DNA of 6,405 nucleotides from JBCDBH01 sp039184055. GTDB taxonomy: Bacteria; Acidobacteriota; Thermoanaerobaculia; Multivoradales; J023. Under the pieces are notes generated by a model. The model worked only from the letters and a program-made list of their open reading frames with translations, had not been told where the DNA came from and did no database searches. Where the stretch lies: NCBI GenBank assembly GCA_039184055.1, contig JBCDBH010000343.1, positions 1 through 6,405 of the forward strand, written 5' to 3'. How positions within the stretch are numbered: position 1 is the stretch's first letter; each line of letters opens with the position of its first letter. Positions 5,478 through 6,405 of this stretch are shown piece after piece. The position numbers were made by a program, and so were the translations under genes.

Positions 5478-6405
5478 TCAGATCGGCTCGAGACGCAGAC
5501 GAAAGCCCTCACGTGGCTGTAAAACGATTTTGAATTTGGGGCGCTCGGCGAGCACGGCTGTAGTCGGATCGGGCAAGACTTCGAAGCGTTGAAGGATGAG
5601 AGATAAGAGGATGGCCGATTCGATCAAACCGAGATCTTCGCCAATACAGTTGCGAGGCCCGGCACTGAAGGGTATCCAGCCTCTGGGGTTGGGTCCCAAG
5701 GCACGCCAACGCTCCGGCTTGAAGCGATGTGGCTCCGGCCAAACCTCCGGGTGACGTTGGATCAGCACCGTTGCAACCGCGAGCTCGTCCTCGGGCTTGA
5801 AGTCATAACCCCCGAGCTCGACGGGGCGAGTCGGCCTACGGTTCAAAAGCGGAACCGGAGGATAGAGACGTAGTGCTTCCCGAACGACATCGATGACCGT
5901 GCGGAGAGAGCGAAGATCCTCGGCACGTAACCTTCGATCACCCACCGCGTCGCGAATCTCGTTCCGACAGGCTTGTTGGATCTCGGGATGTCGCGACAGC
6001 TCGTAAAGCGCCCACGTCGCCGTGGTCGCGCTGGCTTCGACTCCAGCCATGAACAGCGTGCCGACTTCCTCGACGAGCAAGCGGCGATCCGGACGTGATC
6101 GAGCCTCGGTCGAAATGAAATCGGAACGAGCTCCGAGCTTGGTGATCACCCCATCGAGAAAGGTATGGAACCGAGCCAACTTCATATCGTGTCGGCGTAT
6201 GAAGTGCCGGCCTAGAGGCCCTGGGATTCTGGACAGAAACAAGATTGCGGCAACGTTCTCGAGCAGCGTCTCCATGCCTCGCATGATCTGCTCCAGGTCA
6301 GCCTCGGAAGCCTCCTCGGCAAAGATCTGCTCACCCGTGAAACGCGTGTTGATCCGTGTGAAGAGAGGATAAGGCTCAAAGGAACTCTCACCGTCGAGAC
6401 CACGC
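5478..6405 (-). CDS. Cytochrome P450, C-terminal ~309 residues (5' end outside window)
   Basis: The frame stays open from the right edge to TGA at 5480-5478, so the internal ATG at 6284 is not the start. About 309 residues are visible. P450s are usually 400-470 residues, so the N-terminal third is missing. The visible part begins near RGLDGESSFEPYPLFTRINT. P450 signatures follow in order: an I-helix AGVEASATTATW (coded near 6045-6010), K-helix ExxR in REALRLYPPVP, the PERW motif in HRFKPERW, and heme loop PFSAGPRNCIGEDLGLIE. The thiolate cysteine of the heme loop is coded at 5648-5646. The protein should be a heme monooxygenase needing separate redox partners, as no reductase domain follows. 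The style resembles CYP4/CYP102-like families more than the classic soluble bacterial ones, but no family can be assigned. The I-helix threonine of the usual AGxET motif is alanine here. Codon use is less biased than in the secreted-protein genes. Substrate unknown. Confidence 0.96.
   Translation of the reverse strand, partial: RGLDGESSFEPYPLFTRINTRFTGEQIFAEEASEADLEQIMRGMETLLENVAAILFLSRIPGPLGRHFIRRHDMKLARFHTFLDGVITKLGARSDFISTEARSRPDRRLLVEEVGTLFMAGVEASATTATWALYELSRHPEIQQACRNEIRDAVGDRRLRAEDLRSLRTVIDVVREALRLYPPVPLLNRRPTRPVELGGYDFKPEDELAVATVLIQRHPEVWPEPHRFKPERWRALGPNPRGWIPFSAGPRNCIGEDLGLIESAILLSLILQRFEVLPDPTTAVLAERPKFKIVLQPREGFRLRLEPI

Overview
The window is GC-rich bacterial DNA with strongly GC-biased third codon positions. 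It holds three genes for secreted, multi-domain extracellular proteins (one cut by the left edge) and one cytochrome P450 gene cut by the right edge. Secreted metzincin proteases with PPC and lectin-like tails, glycine-rich linkers and a stand-alone P450 suit a free-living, polymer-degrading bacterium. Acidobacteriota (Thermoanaerobaculia-like) or Myxococcota would fit, but this is an impression from protein style, and no phylogenetic marker is present.

Layout: (1) 1-723 (+), the C-terminal 240 residues of a secreted beta-sandwich protein, followed by a strong intrinsic terminator at 770-801. (2) 724-1118, an intergenic region and long leader with an AT-rich patch carrying two tandem TCTCA-N4-TGAGA dyads and, close to the next gene, a perfect TTGTGCA-N6-TGCACAA dyad. 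(3) 1119-3170 (+), a matrixin-like (M10-type) secreted metalloprotease with a PPC domain and a C-terminal tail of three H-type-lectin-like modules. (4) 3212-3239, a bidirectional terminator shared by two convergent genes. (5) 3257-5242 (-), a reprolysin-like (M12B-type) secreted metalloprotease with a propeptide and the same three-module tail. (6) 5243-5477, its upstream region, with three TGACGTCA palindromes, two of which form a perfect 23-bp dyad. (7) 5478-6405 (-), the C-terminal ~309 residues of a cytochrome P450.

The most notable feature is the pair of convergent proteases. Their catalytic domains come from different metzincin families, but both end in a closely related ~240-residue tail. 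Every module of both tails carries an H-x-x-E-x3-[WY] signature. This suggests domain shuffling, or a shared targeting or adhesion tail, in a local extracellular-protease locus. The palindromic elements upstream of each protease differ, so the two are probably controlled separately. I see no RNA gene, CRISPR array, insertion sequence or phage module.
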